Of a stretch of 64,000 nt of DNA, positions 44,939 through 54,915 are shown piece after piece. The notes beneath the pieces were generated by a model that saw nothing but the letters and a program-made list of their open reading frames with translations, did no database searches and was not told where the DNA came from. Source of the stretch: Roseomonas mucosa ATCC BAA-692. GTDB taxonomy: Bacteria; Pseudomonadota; Alphaproteobacteria; Acetobacterales; Acetobacteraceae. The stretch covers positions 61,983-125,982 of the forward strand of contig NZ_JHWD01000012.1 in NCBI RefSeq assembly GCF_000622225.1. The letters are read 5' to 3'. Position 1 is the first letter of the stretch. Each line of letters starts with the position of its first letter. Position numbers and translations under genes: made by a program.

Positions 44939-46585
44939 ATGGCCCAATGGCGCCAGGAACAGGAAGCGCGGGAGGCCCGCATCGCCGCGGGGGCGCCCCT
45001 GGCGCAGGGCAAGGTGGTGCCCGCGGCCAGGGCGGGCGCGCTGCTGGAGGCGGTGCTGCGCCCCGGCGACCGCGTCTGCCTGGAGGGCGACAACCAGAAG
45101 CAGGCGGACCTGCTGGCCCGCGCCCTGGCCGGGCTCGACCCGGACAAGGTGCATGACCTGCACATGGTGCAGTCGGGCGTGGTGCTGCCCGAGCATCTGG
45201 ACATCTTCGAGACCGGCATCGCCCGGCGGCTGGACTTCGCCTATTCCGGCCCGCAATCGGCCCGCATCGCGCGGATGCTCTATGGCGGGCAGATCGCACT
45301 GGGTGCGGTGCACACCTATCTGGAACTCTTCGCCCGCTACTTCATCGACCTGACGCCGCATGTGGCGCTGATCGCGGCGGTGAGCGCGGATCGCGAGGGC
45401 AATCTCTACACGGGGCCGAACACCGAGGACACGCCGACCGTGGTGGAGGCCACGGCCTTCAAGAACGGCGTGGTGGTGGCGCAGGTGAACGAGGTGGTGG
45501 ACAAGGTGCCCCGCGTGGACATCCCCGGCGACCGCGTGCACTTCGTGGTGGAGGCGGGCAGGCCCTTCTATGTCGAGCCGCTCTTCACCCGCGACCCGGC
45601 CGCCATCACCGAGACGCAGATCCTCACCGCCATGCTGGCGCTCAAGGGGATCTATGCCGAGTACGGCGTGCGCCGGCTGAACCACGGCATCGGCTTCAAC
45701 ACCGCCGCCATCGAATTGCTGCTGCCGACCTATGGCGAGCGCCTCGGCCTCAAGGGCAAGGTCGCCACCCACTGGGCGCTGAACCCGCATCCCACGCTGA
45801 TTCCGGCCATCGAGAGCGGCTGGGTGGAGCAGGTGCACTGCTTCGGCTCCGAGGTCGGGATGGACCGCTACATCGCGGCGCGGCCCGACATCTTCTTCAC
45901 CGGCGCCGACGGCTCGCTGCGCTCCAACCGCGCCTTCTGCCAGACCGCCGGCCTCTATGCCTGCGACATGTTCATCGGCTCCACGCTGCAGATCGACCTG
46001 GAGGGGCATTCCTCCACCGTCACCCAGTCGCGCATCGCGGGCTTCGGCGGCGCGCCGAACATGGGCTCCGACGCGCGTGGGCGGCGCCATCCCAGCGAGC
46101 CCTGGCTGCGCGCGGGGCGGGAGGCCGATCCGGACGGCGCCGCCGCGCTGCGGCGCGGGCGCAAGCTGGTGGTGCAGATCGGCGAGACCTTCGGCGACAA
46201 GAACGCGCCGCTCTTCGTGGAGCAGCTCGACGCGCTGCTGCTGGCGGACAGGCTGAAGCTCGATCTGGCGCCGGTCATGGTCTATGCCGACGACGTCACG
46301 CATATCGTCACCGAGGAAGGCATCGCCAACCTGCTGCTCTGCCGCGACCGGGATGAGCGCGAGCAGGCGATCCGGGGCGTGGCGGGCTATACCCCGCTTG
46401 GGCGCGGGCGCGATGCGGGGATGGTGGAGCGGCTGCGCGAACGAGGCGTGATCCGGCGGCCGGAGGATCTGGGCATCGACCCGCTGGATGCCGATCGCGG
46501 CCTGCTGGCGGCGCGTTCGATCAAGGATCTCGCGCACTGGTCGGGCGGGCTCTACCAGCCGCCCGCGCGTTTCCGGAACTGGTGA
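44939..46585 (+). CDS. mdcA: Malonate decarboxylase, alpha subunit
   Basis: The 548-residue acetyl-S-ACP:malonate ACP transferase that loads malonate onto the carrier protein. Typical segments are AQGKVVPAARAGALLEAVLR, CLEGDNQKQADLLARAL, HMVQSGVVLPEHLDIFE, ADREGNLYTGPNTEDTPTVV and STVTQSRIAGFGGAPNMGSD. I chose the ATG at 44939, which has GGGGAGGGA just upstream and gives normal length; in-frame ATGs at 44783 and 44852 would run through the operator region. It is first of the operon mdcACDEGBH, which converts malonate to acetate and CO2. Confidence 0.95.
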   Translation: MAQWRQEQEAREARIAAGAPLAQGKVVPAARAGALLEAVLRPGDRVCLEGDNQKQADLLARALAGLDPDKVHDLHMVQSGVVLPEHLDIFETGIARRLDFAYSGPQSARIARMLYGGQIALGAVHTYLELFARYFIDLTPHVALIAAVSADREGNLYTGPNTEDTPTVVEATAFKNGVVVAQVNEVVDKVPRVDIPGDRVHFVVEAGRPFYVEPLFTRDPAAITETQILTAMLALKGIYAEYGVRRLNHGIGFNTAAIELLLPTYGERLGLKGKVATHWALNPHPTLIPAIESGWVEQVHCFGSEVGMDRYIAARPDIFFTGADGSLRSNRAFCQTAGLYACDMFIGSTLQIDLEGHSSTVTQSRIAGFGGAPNMGSDARGRRHPSEPWLRAGREADPDGAAALRRGRKLVVQIGETFGDKNAPLFVEQLDALLLADRLKLDLAPVMVYADDVTHIVTEEGIANLLLCRDRDEREQAIRGVAGYTPLGRGRDAGMVERLRERGVIRRPEDLGIDPLDADRGLLAARSIKDLAHWSGGLYQPPARFRNW

Positions 46586-46597
46586 GGAGACGATCCC

Positions 46598-46915
46598 ATG
46601 GAGAACCTGACCTTCCGCCACCGGGCCGCGAAGCCGGCCGGCGGCACGCGGAAGACGGCGATCGCCGGCGTGGTCGCCTCCGGCAACCTCGAAGTGCTGG
46701 CGGAACGCGTGCTGCCGGGCACGGAATGCGTGGTGGAGATCGCCACCGCCGCGCATGGCTTCGGCACGGTCTGGGAGGCGGTGGTGGCGGATTTCGTCGC
46801 GCGCCGCTCGCCCGGCGGCCTGCGCCTTTCGGTGAACGACGGGGGCGCGCGGCCGGACACGGTGGCGCTGCGGCTCGCCCAGGCGCAGCGGCTGATCGAG
46901 GAGGACGCGCCGTGA
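46598..46915 (+). CDS. mdcC: Malonate decarboxylase acyl carrier protein (delta subunit)
   Basis: A 105-residue acyl carrier protein carrying the 2'-(5''-phosphoribosyl)-3'-dephospho-CoA prosthetic group. The attachment Ser is in GVVASGNLEVL near residue 28, followed by family-typical CVVEIATAAHGFGTVWEAVV. It is 12 bases after mdcA and overlaps mdcD by 4 bases. Confidence 0.94.
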   Translation: MENLTFRHRAAKPAGGTRKTAIAGVVASGNLEVLAERVLPGTECVVEIATAAHGFGTVWEAVVADFVARRSPGGLRLSVNDGGARPDTVALRLAQAQRLIEEDAP

Positions 46916-47826
46916 GCCTCGATCTCCGCAAGGCGAGCTGGTACGAGGCCAGCGCCCGCCAGCGCCTCCAGGGGCTGCTGGACCCTGGCAGCCTCACCGA
47001 GTTCCTCGGCCCCGAGACGCGCGAGCTGAGCCCGCATCTGCCGCTCTTCGACCTGCCGCGCCAGTTCGACGACGGCATGGTGGCGGGCGCCGGGCGGATC
47101 GACGGGCAGCCCGTGCTGGTGGCGGCGCAGGAAGGCCGCTTCATGGGCGGAGCCTTTGGCGAGGTGCATGGCGCCAAGCTGACCGGGCTGCTGTGCGCGG
47201 CGCGCGAGATGGGGGCGGCGGGCCGCGTGCTGATCCTCTTCGACACGGGCGGCGTGCGGTTGCAGGAGGCCAATGCCGGCGAGCTCGCCATCGCCGAGAT
47301 CATGCGCGCGCTGCTGGAGGCCCGCGCCGCCGGGGCGCGCGTCGTCGGGCTGATCGGCGGGCGGAACGGCTGCTATGGCGGCGGCGGGCTGATCGCCGGC
47401 TGCTGCTCCCGCCTCGTCGTCTCGGAACAGGGGCGCATCAGCGTTTCCGGCCCGGAAGTGATCGAGACCAACAAGGGCGTCGAGGAGTTCGACTCCCGCG
47501 ACCGGCCGCTGATCTGGCGGACCATGGGCGGCAAGCACCGCCGCCTTCTGGGCGGGGCGGACGGGTACTGCGCCGACACGATGGGGGCCTTCCGCGAGGC
47601 CGCGCTGCGGGCGCTGCATGAGGCGGGCGGCTTCGGCCTCGCCGCGATGCGGGCCGAGCAGAAGCGGCTGGAGGCGCGGCTGCAGCGCTTCGGCAACAGC
47701 ACCGATGCGCGGGAGATCTGGCGCGCCCTGGGGGCCGAGGCACCGGACACCGTGCCCGAGCTGGACGACAAGGCTTTCGCGGAGCTCGCCACCCGTATCG
47801 CGGAGAGCGCCGATGACGCCCGCTGA
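46912..47826 (+). CDS. mdcD: Malonate decarboxylase, beta subunit
   Basis: The 304-residue carboxyltransferase-fold subunit that, with MdcE, decarboxylates malonyl-S-ACP. It starts at a GTG overlapping the mdcC stop. Signatures are SWYEASARQRLQGLLDPGSL, VLVAAQEGRFMGGAFGEVHG, FDTGGVRLQEANAGELA and ISVSGPEVIETNKGVEEFDS. It overlaps mdcE by 14 bases, indicating coupled synthesis. Confidence 0.95.
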   Translation: MSLDLRKASWYEASARQRLQGLLDPGSLTEFLGPETRELSPHLPLFDLPRQFDDGMVAGAGRIDGQPVLVAAQEGRFMGGAFGEVHGAKLTGLLCAAREMGAAGRVLILFDTGGVRLQEANAGELAIAEIMRALLEARAAGARVVGLIGGRNGCYGGGGLIAGCCSRLVVSEQGRISVSGPEVIETNKGVEEFDSRDRPLIWRTMGGKHRRLLGGADGYCADTMGAFREAALRALHEAGGFGLAAMRAEQKRLEARLQRFGNSTDAREIWRALGAEAPDTVPELDDKAFAELATRIAESADDAR

Positions 47827-48553
47827 CATGCTCGCTTCCCTCTTCCCGGCCGGCCATGCGGTCCGCATCGGAGAGGACGGGCTGATCGCCGGCAGCGGCA
47901 CCCTGCCGGATGGGCCACCGGGGGGACAGGAGGCCGTGGTGATCGGCGTGGCGCGCCGCGCGGCCCTGGGCGTGGAGGGGGCGCTGGCGCTGTCCGGCCA
48001 TGTACTCGCGGCGCTGGAGAAGGACGGCCAGGGCCCGGTGCTGGTGCTGGTGGACAGCGACAGCCAGCGCATGAGCCGGCGCGACGAGCTGCTCGGGCTG
48101 AACGAGTTCCTGGCGCATCTGGCCAAGTGCCTCGTCCTGGCCGACCTGCGCGGGCGGCCGACGGTCGGCCTGCTCTACGGCCATACGGCGGCGGGCGCCT
48201 TTATCGCCACGGCGCTGGCAACGCGCGTGCTGGTGGCGCTGCCAGGCGCGGAGCCGGCGGTGATGGACCTGCCCTCCATGGCGCGGGTGACCAAGCTCCC
48301 GCTGGAGGTGTTGCAGGAGAAGGCGAAATCCACCCCGGTCTTCGCGCCCGGACTGGACAACCTCGCCCGGACCGGCGCGGTGCTGGAAACCTGGGACCCG
48401 GCGGCCCCACTGGCGGAACAGTTCCGGGCCCTGCTCGCGCGCGGCCTACCGGAACGCGACACGCGCGCTGTGCTCGGGCAGGAACGCGGCGGAAGGCCGA
48501 AGGCGGCGGAGATCGCGGCGCGGGTGCAGGAGCTGGCCCTGCGCCATGGCTGA
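47813..48553 (+). CDS. mdcE: Malonate decarboxylase, gamma subunit
   Basis: The 246-residue partner of MdcD in the decarboxylase complex. Family segments are VLVLVDSDSQRMSRRDELLG, NEFLAHLAKCLVLADLRGRP and VGLLYGHTAAGAFIATALAT. A later segment, AVMDLPSMARVTKLPLEVLQ, is also conserved. The start at 47813 lies inside the end of mdcD. Confidence 0.94.
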   Translation: MTPADMLASLFPAGHAVRIGEDGLIAGSGTLPDGPPGGQEAVVIGVARRAALGVEGALALSGHVLAALEKDGQGPVLVLVDSDSQRMSRRDELLGLNEFLAHLAKCLVLADLRGRPTVGLLYGHTAAGAFIATALATRVLVALPGAEPAVMDLPSMARVTKLPLEVLQEKAKSTPVFAPGLDNLARTGAVLETWDPAAPLAEQFRALLARGLPERDTRAVLGQERGGRPKAAEIAARVQELALRHG

Positions 48554-48561
48554 GGCGGCCC

Positions 48562-49224
48562 ATGGCTGAGACCCCACCGCGCCACGCCCTGCTGCGGGTC
48601 TCGCCCGAAGGCTGGGCCGCCATGCTGGAGACGCGGCCGGAATGGCGCGGGGAGCCCCTGCTGGCCGGCTGGGCGCGGCGCGGCTGGCCGCTGGTGGCGC
48701 GGCGGCGCGGGGAATGCGAGGCCGCTGGCGGGATCGCGGCCGGGCTGCCCCTGCCGCCTTCCGCCGGCAAGCGGCGCCTCGCCGTGCTGCTGCCCGGGGA
48801 CGCGGTGACGGAGATCCGCCCGCCCCTGCCCCTGGCCGAGGCCCTGCCCTCGGCGCCCCCGGGCTGGCGGCCGGTGCTGGAGGCGCTGCTCGCCCTGGGC
48901 GCGGCGCACCGCGTCACGCCGCGCGTCTTCGGCAGCCTGGCCTGGGCGGCGCTGACCGGGCTGGACTATCTCGGCCCCGCCTCCGACCTCGACCTGCTCT
49001 GGCCGGTGCTGCCGCCGCCCCGCATGGCGGCGCTGCTCGCCGCCCTGGGAGGGATCGAGACCCGGGCACCGATGCGGCTGGATGGCGAGGTCCTGCTGCC
49101 CGATGGCAGCGGCGCGAACTGGCGCGAGATCCAGGCCGGTGCGGCGGAGATCCTGGTGAAGCGCGCCGGGGGCGTGGCGCTGCTTCCGCGCGCGGATTTC
49201 CTCGGCACGGCGGGGGCCGCATGA
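48562..49224 (+). CDS. mdcG: Malonate decarboxylase holo-ACP synthase (phosphoribosyl-dephospho-CoA transferase)
   Basis: A 220-residue nucleotidyltransferase that attaches the prosthetic group to MdcC. The core motif VFGSLAWAALTGLDYLGPAS followed by DLDLLWPV gives the GS and DxD metal-binding residues. The N-terminal part is Arg/Ala-rich and less conserved, as is common. It lies 8 bases after mdcE and overlaps mdcB by 4 bases. Confidence 0.92.
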   Translation: MAETPPRHALLRVSPEGWAAMLETRPEWRGEPLLAGWARRGWPLVARRRGECEAAGGIAAGLPLPPSAGKRRLAVLLPGDAVTEIRPPLPLAEALPSAPPGWRPVLEALLALGAAHRVTPRVFGSLAWAALTGLDYLGPASDLDLLWPVLPPPRMAALLAALGGIETRAPMRLDGEVLLPDGSGANWREIQAGAAEILVKRAGGVALLPRADFLGTAGAA

Positions 49225-50063
49225 GCTTCCTCCGCCCCCTGCCCCAGGCGCTCCGGGCCGAGGCCGCGCGGATCGGCGGCCTTGCCGCGCGCTGCCTGGT
49301 GCTGGAGGTGGAGACATGGCCCAAGCCGGGCCTGGTCAGCCATGTGGACAATGGCAGCCATACGGACATGGATGCGGGCAGCTTCCGGCGCAGCGCGGCG
49401 GCGATCGAGCCCTTCCTGGCTCGCCTCGCCCTTGCCGGCATCGAGGGGGCCTCCATGCCCCGGCTCCGCGCCATCGGGCTGGAGGCGGAGGGGGCCATGC
49501 TCCGCGCCACGGGCGGGGTGAACACGCATCGCGGCGCGATCTTCGGTCTGGGCCTGCTCTGCGCCGCGGCCGGGGCCCGGCTGAAGGGCGCCCAGGGCAC
49601 ATTGGGCGATGTGGTGGAGCGCCTCTGGGGCGGGGAGATCCTCGGCACGCCCTCCGCCCCCGACAGCCATGGCGGGTGTGCTGCGCGGCGCCATGGCGCG
49701 GGCGGGGCGCGGCAGGAGGCGGCGGCGGGCTTCCCTACCCTCTACCACACCGGCCTGCCGGCGCTGCGGCAGGGGGCGCGGCTGGCCCCGGGGGATGACG
49801 AGGCGGCGCGTGTCCAGTCCTGCTTCGCCCTGATCGCCACGCTGGGCGACACCAACCTGCTGCACCGGGGCGGGGCGGAGGGCCTGGCCTTCGCGCAGTG
49901 GGCCGCCCGCGGCTTCCTGGAAGGCGGCGGGGTGGGCCGGCCGGGCTGGCGCGCGGCGGCGGCCGGGATCGGCGCGGATTTCGTGGCCCGGCGCCTCAGC
50001 CCCGGCGGTTCGGCCGACCTGCTGGCCATGAGCCTTTTCCTGCGGGCGATGGAGGCCGCATGA
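49221..50063 (+). CDS. mdcB: Triphosphoribosyl-dephospho-CoA synthase
   Basis: A 280-residue enzyme of the CitG/MdcB family that makes the prosthetic-group precursor from dephospho-CoA and ATP. Motifs include CLVLEVETWPKPGLVSHVDN, GSHTDMDAGSFRRSA, GVNTHRGAIFGLGLLCAAAG and a C-terminal LIATLGDTNLLHRGG. The segment after residue 150 (CAARRHGAGGARQEAAAGFP) is Arg/Gly/Ala-rich and slightly unusual. It overlaps both neighbours by 4 bases. Confidence 0.93.
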   Translation: MSFLRPLPQALRAEAARIGGLAARCLVLEVETWPKPGLVSHVDNGSHTDMDAGSFRRSAAAIEPFLARLALAGIEGASMPRLRAIGLEAEGAMLRATGGVNTHRGAIFGLGLLCAAAGARLKGAQGTLGDVVERLWGGEILGTPSAPDSHGGCAARRHGAGGARQEAAAGFPTLYHTGLPALRQGARLAPGDDEAARVQSCFALIATLGDTNLLHRGGAEGLAFAQWAARGFLEGGGVGRPGWRAAAAGIGADFVARRLSPGGSADLLAMSLFLRAMEAA

Positions 50064-50992
50064 CCCTCGCCCTGCTCTGCCCCGGCCAGGGGACGCAGCA
50101 CGCCGGGATGTTCGCCCTGACCGCAGCGGCGCCGGAGGCCGCGCCACTCTTCGCCGCCGCCACGGCGCTTCTGGACGAGGACCCGCGCCGCCTCGTCCGG
50201 CGCGCGGATGCCGCCACCCTGCACGGGAACCGGATGGCGCAGGTCCTTTGCGGCACGCAGCAGCTCGCCGCCTTCCTAGCGCTGCGCGGGGCGCTGGGGG
50301 GGCGGCTGGTCGTGGCCGGCTACAGCCTCGGCGAGGTGTCCGCCTGGGGCTGCGCCGGGCTGCTGCCGCCGGAACGGGTGCTGCCGCTGATCGCACGCCG
50401 GGCCGAGGCCATGGACGCGGCCGGCGGCCCCGGGGAAGGGCTGGCCTATATCCGTGGCCTGGAGAGGGACCGGGTCGAGGCCCTCTGCGCCCGGCACGGC
50501 GCGGCGCTGGCCATCGTCAATCCGGGGCTGCTGCATGTGGTCGGAGGCCCGGCTGCGGCGCTGGCCATGCTGTGCGAGGCGGCCCGCGCGGCCGGTGCCC
50601 TGCGGGCCGAACCCCTGCCCGTCCATGTCGCGTCCCACACGCGCTTCCTGGCCGGTGCCGTCGGCCCCTTCCGCGACGCCATCGAGGAGGCCCGGCCCGC
50701 GAAGCGCCCGGCCCCCGGATGCCGGCTGCTGAGCGGCATCGACGCGGCCCCGGTGCTCGACGGAGCCCAGGGGGCGGAGAAGCTGGCGGCACAACTGGCG
50801 CGGACCATCGAATGGTCGGCCTGCCTGCAGGCCTGCGCCGAGGCCGGGGCCAGCGCCTTCCTGGAGCTCGGCCCCGGCCGCGCCCTGGCGGCCATGGCGG
50901 CGGAGGCCTGTCCCGGCATCCCGGCCCGCAGCCTGGAGGATTTCCGCAGCCTGGACGGGGTGCGTCACTGGCTGGCGGGTCACGCCGCCTGA
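50060..50992 (+). CDS. mdcH: Malonate decarboxylase epsilon subunit (malonyl-CoA:ACP transacylase)
   Basis: A 310-residue FabD-like acyltransferase that recharges the carrier protein with malonyl or acetyl groups. The opening LALLCPGQGTQHAGMF, the active-site GYSLGEVSAWGCAGLL (Ser in GxSxG), and the His of PLPVHVASHTRFLAGAV are clear, ending with FLELGPGRALAAMA. It is the last gene of the operon; no mdcF or other carrier gene follows. Confidence 0.94.
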   Translation: MTLALLCPGQGTQHAGMFALTAAAPEAAPLFAAATALLDEDPRRLVRRADAATLHGNRMAQVLCGTQQLAAFLALRGALGGRLVVAGYSLGEVSAWGCAGLLPPERVLPLIARRAEAMDAAGGPGEGLAYIRGLERDRVEALCARHGAALAIVNPGLLHVVGGPAAALAMLCEAARAAGALRAEPLPVHVASHTRFLAGAVGPFRDAIEEARPAKRPAPGCRLLSGIDAAPVLDGAQGAEKLAAQLARTIEWSACLQACAEAGASAFLELGPGRALAAMAAEACPGIPARSLEDFRSLDGVRHWLAGHAA

Positions 50993-51016
50993 CAGGCGGG
51001 CGGCGCCCGCCGGGGC

Positions 51017-52744
51017 TCAGGCCACGTAGCGGAAGCGCTGGTGCATCCGCCGCGCCCGCGGATCGGGGCGCGGAATGGCGGAAAGCAGGGCCTGGGTATA
51101 GGCATGGGCCGGATGGTCGCAGACCTGCCGCGCGGGGCCCGTCTCCACCACCTTGCCGCGATACATCACCGCCACCCGGTCGCACATGTAGCGGATCACG
51201 CCGAGGTCGTGGCTGATGAAGACATAGGACAGGCCCAGCCGGTCCTGCAGTCCCATCAGCAGGTCCAGCATCTGCGCCCGCAGCGACACGTCGAGCGCCG
51301 AGGTCGCCTCGTCCGCCACGATGATGCGCGGGTTCAGCGCGATGGCGCGCGCGATGCCGATGCGCTGCCGCTGCCCGCCGGAGAAGGCATGGGGATAACG
51401 CTCCCGCCAGTCCGGGTTCAGCCCGACCTGCTTCAGCAGCTCGGCCACGCGCGCATCGAGTTCCCGGCCCTTGGCGATCCGGTTCACCAGGAGCGGCTCG
51501 CCCACGATCTGCGCCACGGTCATGCGCGGGTTCAGCGAGGAAACGGGGTCCTGGAAGACCATGCGGATCTCCCGCCGCGCGGCGGCCAGCACCTCCTTGT
51601 CCGCCGTGGCGAGATCGACGATCCCGCCATCGGCGCGGCGGTAGCGGATGGCGCCGGCGGTCGGCTGGTACATCCGCAGCAGGCAGCGGCCCATCGTGGT
51701 CTTGCCGGAACCGGATTCCCCCACGATGCCCAGCGTCTCGCCGGGGCGGAGCTGGAGCGAGACGTCGTCCACCGCCAGGACCGGGTTCCTGGCATTGCCG
51801 AAGATCATGGTGAGGTTGCGCACGTCCAGCACCGGCGGCACCTCGGCCGGGATGGGCTTGCGATGCTGGCGGATCTCCGCCTCGTGCTCCAGCTTGAGCA
51901 CGGAGCCGATCAGCATCTTCGTGTAGGCATTCTGCGGCGCGTGGAAGACCTGATCCACGGGGCCGCCCTCCACGACCTTGCCGTGGTACATCACCAGCAC
52001 CTCGTCGGCGATCTCGGCCACCACGCCCATGTCATGGGTGATGAACATCACCGCCATGCCGTGCTGCGCCTGGAGGCGCTTGATGAGGTCGAGGATCTCC
52101 GCCTGGGTGGTGACGTCGAGCGCGGTGGTCGGCTCGTCCGCGATCAGCAGCGACGGGTTGCAGGCCAGCGACATGGCGATCATCACGCGCTGCCGCATCC
52201 CGCCGGAGAACTCGAAGGTGTAGCGGTCGATCGCCTGCTCGGGGCGGGGGATCTCCACCTGCCCCAGCAGCTCGATGCAGCGCGCCCGCGCCTGGGCCTT
52301 GCTCATGCCCAGGTGCAGGCGCAGCACCTCGGTGATCTGGTCGCCCACCGTATGCACCGGGGAGAGCGAGGACATGGGCTCCTGGAAGATCATCGCGATC
52401 TCCCGCCCCCGCACCGCGCGGATCTGCCGGCTGCGCGGATGCAGCTTCGCGAGGTCCACCGAACTGCCATCCGGCCGGTGCAGCACCATGGCGCCGCCGA
52501 CGATCCGCCCCGGCGCGTCCACGATCTGCAGGATGGAGCGCGCGGTGACGCTCTTGCCCGAGCCGCTTTCCCCCACCACGCAGAGCGTGCGCCCGCGCCG
52601 GAGCGTGAAGGAGACGCCGTCCACCGCCTTCACCACCCCCGCCCGGGTCGGGAAATGCGTGACGAGGTCGCGCACCTCCAGCACGGTGTCGGAGGGTGCC
52701 GGCATCGGGGCCGCCGGCCGGGCCTCCAGGATCGTGGCGCTCAT
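51017..52744 (-). CDS. Dual-ATPase ABC transporter subunit (DppD-DppF fusion type)
   Basis: A 575-residue protein with two peptide/nickel-type ATPase domains in tandem. The first (about 20-290) has Walker [10 protein letters not shown], signature [16 protein letters not shown] and Walker [13 protein letters not shown]. The second (about 315-575) has [25 protein letters not shown] and [12 protein letters not shown]. Each ends in an oligopeptide-binding-protein-type tail. It powers import by the two permeases encoded just upstream; its ATG overlaps the permease stop. Context with sugar-acid dehydratases suggests an oligosaccharide or uronide rather than a peptide. Confidence 0.93.
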   Translation of the reverse strand: MSATILEARPAAPMPAPSDTVLEVRDLVTHFPTRAGVVKAVDGVSFTLRRGRTLCVVGESGSGKSVTARSILQIVDAPGRIVGGAMVLHRPDGSSVDLAKLHPRSRQIRAVRGREIAMIFQEPMSSLSPVHTVGDQITEVLRLHLGMSKAQARARCIELLGQVEIPRPEQAIDRYTFEFSGGMRQRVMIAMSLACNPSLLIADEPTTALDVTTQAEILDLIKRLQAQHGMAVMFITHDMGVVAEIADEVLVMYHGKVVEGGPVDQVFHAPQNAYTKMLIGSVLKLEHEAEIRQHRKPIPAEVPPVLDVRNLTMIFGNARNPVLAVDDVSLQLRPGETLGIVGESGSGKTTMGRCLLRMYQPTAGAIRYRRADGGIVDLATADKEVLAAARREIRMVFQDPVSSLNPRMTVAQIVGEPLLVNRIAKGRELDARVAELLKQVGLNPDWRERYPHAFSGGQRQRIGIARAIALNPRIIVADEATSALDVSLRAQMLDLLMGLQDRLGLSYVFISHDLGVIRYMCDRVAVMYRGKVVETGPARQVCDHPAHAYTQALLSAIPRPDPRARRMHQRFRYVA

Positions 52745-53856
52745 TTGTTGTACGGGTCCGCGGCGTCGCGCAGACCGTCTCCCAGGAAGTTGAGGGCGAT
52801 CACCGACAGCACCACGGCGACGCCGGGGGCGAAGAGCCATGGTGCCGTGGCGATGGAACGGATGTTCTGGGCCTCCCGCAGCAGCACGCCCCAGGAGATG
52901 GTTGGCGGCTGCAATCCCAGGCCCAGGAAGGAGAGCGAGGTCTCCGCCAGGATCATCGCCGGGATGGCCAGCGTCACCGAGGCGATGATGTGGCTGGCGA
53001 AGGAGGGCAGCATGTGGCGGAAGATGACCCGCTTCTCCGAGGCGCCGTCCAGCCGCGCCGCCGCCACGAAGTCCTCCGTCCGCAGGCTGAGGAAGCGGCC
53101 GCGCACCACGCGGGCGAGCTGTGCCCAGCCGGTGAGCGAGAGGATCAGCGTGATCATGAAATAGTTCAGCGTCGCCGGCCAGTCATGCGGCAGGGCGGCC
53201 GAGGCGGCGAGCCAGATGGGAATGGAGGGCAGCGAGAGCACGAATTCCACCGCGCGCTGCACGGCGGAATCCACCCAGCCGCCGTAATAGCCGGAGACGC
53301 CGCCCAGGATGATGCCCAGCGTCAGCGACAGGAAGACGCCGACAAGCCCCACCGAGAGCGAGATCTGCGCCCCCTGCATGATGCGGGAATAGACGCAGCG
53401 CCCCAGCCGGTCCGCGCCCAGTGGCAGCACCACCTGCCCCGGCTCGCCCGGGGCCAGGAGGTGGACGCGGGTGGGGAAGAGGCCGAGGAGGTTGTGCTCG
53501 TAGCCCTGGCCGAAGAGGCGCAGGCGCACCACCCGGCTCTCGTCCGGCACGTAGCGCATCTCCAGCGTCTCGGGGTCGCGTTTCAGGATCGAGGGATGGA
53601 CGAAGGGTCCGAAGCTGCCATCCGGCGCGACGAAATGGATCATCTGCGGCGGATGGTAGGCGGCGCGGGTGTTCTGCTGCTCCGGATCGTTGATCGCGAA
53701 GAAGCCGGGCACCAGGGCGACGACGTAGAAGATGACCGTGACCACCAGCCCGATCATGGCGAGGCGGTGGCGGCGGAAGGCCCACCAGACCAGCTGCCAT
53801 TGCGAGGCGACGGCGAGGCTGCGGCGGTCGATGGTCCCGAGGACGGCGTCGGACAT
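52741..53856 (-). CDS. ABC transporter permease, DppC/OppC type
   Basis: A 371-residue inner-membrane permease. The N-terminal helix follows VWWAFRRHRLAMIGLVVTVI. A long periplasmic insert (about residues 55-140) follows, with the DRLGRCVYSRIMQGAQISLS motif after it. The EAA loop is LARVVRGRFLSLRTEDFVAA and the segment SFLGLGLQPPTISWGVLLRE is typical. The insert makes it longer than most DppC (about 300), as in permeases linked to oligosaccharide importers. It is 7 bases from the preceding permease and overlaps the ATPase gene. Confidence 0.93.
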   Translation of the reverse strand: MSDAVLGTIDRRSLAVASQWQLVWWAFRRHRLAMIGLVVTVIFYVVALVPGFFAINDPEQQNTRAAYHPPQMIHFVAPDGSFGPFVHPSILKRDPETLEMRYVPDESRVVRLRLFGQGYEHNLLGLFPTRVHLLAPGEPGQVVLPLGADRLGRCVYSRIMQGAQISLSVGLVGVFLSLTLGIILGGVSGYYGGWVDSAVQRAVEFVLSLPSIPIWLAASAALPHDWPATLNYFMITLILSLTGWAQLARVVRGRFLSLRTEDFVAAARLDGASEKRVIFRHMLPSFASHIIASVTLAIPAMILAETSLSFLGLGLQPPTISWGVLLREAQNIRSIATAPWLFAPGVAVVLSVIALNFLGDGLRDAADPYNK

Positions 53857-53863
53857 GGGATCG

Positions 53864-54850
53864 CTACTCCAGCCGGATGCGCGGATCGGCGATGGCGAGG
53901 AGGATGTCGCTAATCAGCGAGCCCATCAGGGTCAGCACGCAGATCAGCAGCACGAAGGCGCCGGCCAGGTACATGTCCTGGCTCATCAGCGACTGCAGCA
54001 GCATCGGCCCCGCCGTCGGCAGGTTCAGCACGATGGCCACGATGATGGAGCCGGAGACGAGGTTCGGCAGCAGCCAGGCGATGGTGGAGATGAAGGGGTT
54101 CAGCGCCACCCGCATCGGGTATTTCACCAGCAGGTGGAATTCCGAGAGGCCCTTGGCCCGGGCGGTGGTGACATAGGGCCGGTGCAGCTCGTCCAGCATG
54201 TTCGCCCGCATCACGCGCACCAGGCTCGCCGTGCCGGAGACGGCCAGGATCACCACGGGAATCCAGAGGTGCGAGAGCAGGTCCAGCAGCTTCGCCATGC
54301 TCCAGGGCGCGGCGACGTACTCGTCGGAGAAGAGGCCGCCGACCTCCTGCCCCCATTCCACCGCGGCGAAGTACATCAGCACGATGGCCAGCAGGAAGGA
54401 GGGGATGGCCAGCCCGACGAAGGAGAGGAAGGTCAGCACGTAGTCGCCGACCGAGTACTTCCTCACCGCCGAGAAGACGCCGAGCGGCAGGGCGATGGCC
54501 CAGGTCAGGATCAACGTGGCCAGCGTCAGCACCAGGGTCAGCGCCATGCGCTCCCAGATCAGCCCGCTCACCGGCTGCTGCCATTCGAAGCTCAGGCCGA
54601 AATCCCCGCGCAGGAGGATGTTGCCCATCCACTTCACGTACTGGACCAGCATCGGCTGGTCGAGGCCGAAGCGTTCCCGCAACTCGGCGGCGGTGTTCTG
54701 GTCCACCGTTTCGTTGGAGGCGGCGAGCGTGGCGATATAGGTCGTCACGTAGTCGCCGGGTGGAAGCTGGATCAGCACGAAGGCCAGGAAGGAGACCACC
54801 AGCAGGGCGGGCACCATCCAGGCCAGGCGCTTGAGGATGAATTTCAGCAT
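53864..54850 (-). CDS. ABC transporter permease, DppB/OppB type
   Basis: A 328-residue inner-membrane permease. Typical elements are MLKFILKRLAWMVPALLVVS, ELRERFGLDQPMLVQYVKWM, GDFGLSFEWQQPVSGLI and the EAA loop RPYVTTARAKGLSEFHLLVK followed by YPMRVALNPF. It lies 65 bases after the binding-protein gene and pairs with the DppC-type permease downstream. Confidence 0.94.
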   Translation of the reverse strand: MLKFILKRLAWMVPALLVVSFLAFVLIQLPPGDYVTTYIATLAASNETVDQNTAAELRERFGLDQPMLVQYVKWMGNILLRGDFGLSFEWQQPVSGLIWERMALTLVLTLATLILTWAIALPLGVFSAVRKYSVGDYVLTFLSFVGLAIPSFLLAIVLMYFAAVEWGQEVGGLFSDEYVAAPWSMAKLLDLLSHLWIPVVILAVSGTASLVRVMRANMLDELHRPYVTTARAKGLSEFHLLVKYPMRVALNPFISTIAWLLPNLVSGSIIVAIVLNLPTAGPMLLQSLMSQDMYLAGAFVLLICVLTLMGSLISDILLAIADPRIRLE

Positions 54851-54915
54851 GGTCCCGCCAGAAAGGTTCAGGGCGCCTTGCCCTGCCCCACGAAGGGGGC
54901 AGGGCCGCGCCGGGG